DNA of 64,000 bases, taken from Jeongeupia chitinilytica. GTDB lineage: Bacteria > Pseudomonadota > Gammaproteobacteria > Burkholderiales > Chitinibacteraceae. The stretch is taken from assembly GCF_014652315.1 (NCBI RefSeq), contig NZ_BMYO01000001.1, positions 1 through 64,000 of the forward strand, in the 5' to 3' direction. Of this stretch, positions 62,029 to 64,000 are shown one piece after another; position 1 is the stretch's first letter, and the number at the start of each line of letters is the position of its first letter. A model generated the notes under the pieces. That model worked only from the letters and a program-made list of their open reading frames with translations, made no database searches and was not told the DNA's origin. The position numbers and the translations under genes are program-made.

Positions 62029-63063
62029 TCAGGCGTTCAGCAGCCGGCGCAGCGGTGTCGGGATGCCGGCGGCCAGCGCCTCGGTGCGTGTGAACCAGCG
62101 CAGCGTGTCGTCGTCGGCCAGTGCGGTCGCGCCGGTCACGCTGGCCGGCAGCGGCGTGATGGTCAGCCGGAAGTGGGTGAACACGTGGACGAAGTCCGGC
62201 AGCGCCGGATCGGGTTGGACCTTGAGCTTGAGCACGTTGGCACAGTGGCGCTCGGCATCGAGTGTGCTGCCGGTTTCCGGCAGGCTCCACAGTCCGCCCC
62301 AGATGCCCGTTGGCGGACGTTTCTGCAGCAGCAGCCGGCCCGCGTCGTCGCGGATCAGCAGCATGACGGTGCTGCGCTCGGGCACGGCCTTCTTCGGTTT
62401 CGGCGTCGGCAGCTCGGCCTGCCGGCCGGTCATCCGCGCGATGCAGTCGTCCGAGACCGGACAGGCGGGACAGGCCGGTTTCTTCGGCGTGCAGACGGTG
62501 GCGCCGAGGTCCATCTGTGCCTGCGTGTACGCCGGCATGTCGCTGCCGGATGCCGGCAACAGGCTGTCGGCCAGCGTCCACAGCTTGTTCTCGATCACCT
62601 TCGTGCCCGGGAAACCGTCGATGCCGGCCCAGCGCGCCAGCACGCGCTTGACGTTGCCGTCGAGGATGGCCGAGCGCGTGTCGAACGAGAATGCCGCGAT
62701 TGCCGCCGCGGTCGAGCGGCCGATGCCGGGCAGCGTTTCGATCTCGGCAGGCAGGCGCGGAAACGCACCACCGAAATCCGCCATCACCTTCTGCGCCGCC
62801 TTGTGCAGGTTGCGCGCCCGCGTGTAGTAGCCCAGCCCGCTCCACAAGGCCAGCACGTCGTCGAGCGGCGCAGCGGCCAGACTGGCGACGTCGGGAAAGC
62901 GTTGCAGGAAGCGCTGGTAGTAATCGATGACGGTGGTCACCTGCGTCTGCTGCAGCATGATTTCCGACAGCCAGACCTTGTAGGCATCGGCGACCTGCCA
63001 CGGCAGGTCGTGCCGGCCGTGATCGCGCTGCCATGCGATCAGCCTTGCGGCGAAAGCGCTCAT
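62029..63063 (-). CDS. mutY: A/G-specific adenine DNA glycosylase MutY
   Basis: 344 residues. Catalytic Glu34 (WLSEIMLQQTQV), HhH motif LPGIGRSTAAAIAAFSF, Asp135 (AILDGNVKRVLAR) and the [4Fe-4S] ligands Cys191, Cys198, Cys201 and Cys207 (CTPKKPACPACPVSDDC). The C-terminal NUDIX-like domain recognises 8-oxoG (RLLLQKRPPTGIWGGLWSLPE). It removes A opposite 8-oxoG. ATG 63063 overlaps the stop of the AsmA-like gene by four bases. It needs an Fe-S cluster, as supplied by the isc genes. Confidence 0.97.
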   Translation of the reverse strand: MSAFAARLIAWQRDHGRHDLPWQVADAYKVWLSEIMLQQTQVTTVIDYYQRFLQRFPDVASLAAAPLDDVLALWSGLGYYTRARNLHKAAQKVMADFGGAFPRLPAEIETLPGIGRSTAAAIAAFSFDTRSAILDGNVKRVLARWAGIDGFPGTKVIENKLWTLADSLLPASGSDMPAYTQAQMDLGATVCTPKKPACPACPVSDDCIARMTGRQAELPTPKPKKAVPERSTVMLLIRDDAGRLLLQKRPPTGIWGGLWSLPETGSTLDAERHCANVLKLKVQPDPALPDFVHVFTHFRLTITPLPASVTGATALADDDTLRWFTRTEALAAGIPTPLRRLLNA

Positions 63064-64000
63064 CGTCCTGCCTTCGGCGCCGGTTTTGCTGCAGGCTTGG
63101 TCGCGGGTTTCGCCGCCTTGGCCGCCGCCCGGGCCGCGGCCTTCGCTTCGGCGGCCTTGCGGGCCGCTTCGGCTTCGCGTGCCTTGGCCTGCGCCTCTTC
63201 CTCGGCCTTCTGCCGTTCGAGCAGCTGGTTCTTCAGACTGGTGTAGTCGACGTGGTAGGTCGGGCCGTTGAGTGGACCCGAGAACTCGATCGGTAGGGTC
63301 AGACCGACGATGCCCTTGAGTTCGGGTACGTCCGGGTTGGCGCTGGCCTTGAGCCGGTAATCGACCTGGCCGGCGCCGAGGTCGATGGTGCCGCCGCCGG
63401 CCAGCCGCAGCACGCCGGCGCGGACCAGCAGGTCGTTGTTGGTGGCGACGCCGTGCTTCAGTTGCAGCGTCGCATTCAGCTCGGAGAAGCGCGTACGCGC
63501 GTCGAGGTTGGGCAGCTGCGTCACTTCGCCGTTCATGGCCTTGATCTGGCGGCTGGCGGTACGCAGCAGTGCCTCTATGTCGATGCCGCGCACCGAACCC
63601 TTGGACAGCTGAACGCGCACGTCGCCGCCGGCGGTGCGGCGCAGGTCGGTCAGCGTGTCGCCGACGGCACTGACGTCGAGGTTGAGGTGGCCGCGACCCT
63701 CGAAGCGCGACGTGTCGAGCAGATCGGACAGCAGCATGTTGATGTTCATGTTGTTCAGCCGCTGGCTGGCATGCCAGCGTGGCTTGCCGCCGCGGCTGTT
63801 GTCGATTTCGAGCCGGCCGCTGAGCTGGCCGCCGTAGACGTTGGCCGCCAGCGGGTCGAGTGCCAGCTTGTGTGCCCGGGCGACAAAGCCCAGCGCGATG
63901 TCGTTGAAGTGCAGCTTGTTCATCGTCAGCTCGCCGATCTTCACCTGACCCTGCGCATCGAGGCGGTCGAGCCACTGGAAGTCCATCGGTGCGGTAGCCG
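63060..64000 (-). CDS. AsmA-family outer-membrane assembly protein, C-terminal part (5' end outside window)
   Basis: The frame is open to the window edge; 312 residues are visible. The AsmA C-terminal domain is clear: LNNMNINMLLSDLLDTSRFEGRGHLNLDVSAVGDTLTDLRRTAGGDVRVQLSKGSVRGIDIEALLRTA, FSELNATLQLKHGVATNNDLLVRAGVLRLAGGGTIDLGAGQVDYRLKA and GLTLPIEFSGPLNGPTYHVDY. A terminal coiled-coil-like, Ala/Lys-rich tail (residues ~245 to the end) follows. Family knowledge: inner-membrane-anchored lipid-transport bridge protein. It is coupled to mutY by an ATGA overlap. Confidence 0.92.
   Translation of the reverse strand, partial: ATAPMDFQWLDRLDAQGQVKIGELTMNKLHFNDIALGFVARAHKLALDPLAANVYGGQLSGRLEIDNSRGGKPRWHASQRLNNMNINMLLSDLLDTSRFEGRGHLNLDVSAVGDTLTDLRRTAGGDVRVQLSKGSVRGIDIEALLRTASRQIKAMNGEVTQLPNLDARTRFSELNATLQLKHGVATNNDLLVRAGVLRLAGGGTIDLGAGQVDYRLKASANPDVPELKGIVGLTLPIEFSGPLNGPTYHVDYTSLKNQLLERQKAEEEAQAKAREAEAARKAAEAKAAARAAAKAAKPATKPAAKPAPKAGR

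Overview
The window is a high-GC chromosomal segment of a betaproteobacterium, most likely of the order Neisseriales (Chitinibacteraceae/Chromobacteriaceae type). That placement is inferred from the conserved rsmI-lpoA-yraN-diaA-dolP block, the tesA/ybbA/ybbP block, a full iscR-S-U-A-hscB-hscA-fdx-iscX operon, and small Neisseriales-type genes such as the DUF2322 protein. No rRNA and no CRISPR array were seen. There is one tRNA gene, tRNA-Leu(CAA), at 11012-11095 on the minus strand.

Layout. 1-1794: the end of a SulP/STAS permease, an unknown 97-residue protein and a spermidine-synthase-like protein. About 1800-11010: an accessory island ending at the 3' end of tRNA-Leu. It carries a ribbon-helix-helix regulator with a palindromic operator, a tyrosine integrase with its DUF4224 partner, a tightly coupled trio (Lon-like AAA ATPase, unknown protein, DEDDh exonuclease), a divergent Xre repressor with two operator-like sites, a large protein with HUH/Rep-like motifs preceded by 0.75 kb of gene-free DNA containing a strong hairpin, and a second, unrelated tyrosine recombinase. 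11140-19346: rRNA methylation and cell-envelope genes (rsmI, lpoA, yraN, diaA, two BON lipoproteins, tesA, ybbA, ybbP). 19382-25682: endA, guaC, DUF2950, DUF3300, recQ. 25849-34463: argS, a DUF4349 lipoprotein, small enzymes, prmB and a DEAD-box helicase.

34510-36221: DUF2322, an EF-hand protein and a degenerate HD-GYP-like protein. 36357-43407: the Fe-S assembly operon with ybaK inserted between fdx and iscX and cysE just upstream of iscR. A close match to the type-1 IscR box overlaps the iscR promoter. 43560-49298: pgm, an AT-rich orphan lipoprotein between two terminators, argJ, a secreted alpha/beta hydrolase and a small secreted protein.

50074-59852: a catabolic cluster on one strand (AraC regulator, FGGY kinase, ABC sugar transporter, zinc alcohol dehydrogenase, second FGGY kinase, L-xylulose-reductase-like SDR). 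It reads as a pentitol/ketopentose pathway: uptake by the ABC importer, interconversion of polyol and ketose by the two dehydrogenases, then phosphorylation by the kinases. 59943-64000: a LysR regulator divergent from an atypical MBL-fold protein, then mutY and the end of an AsmA-like gene.

The most interesting part is the island, especially the exonuclease/unknown/AAA trio and its regulatory sites. It could be an undescribed defence or element-maintenance module, but its function is not shown by the sequence.
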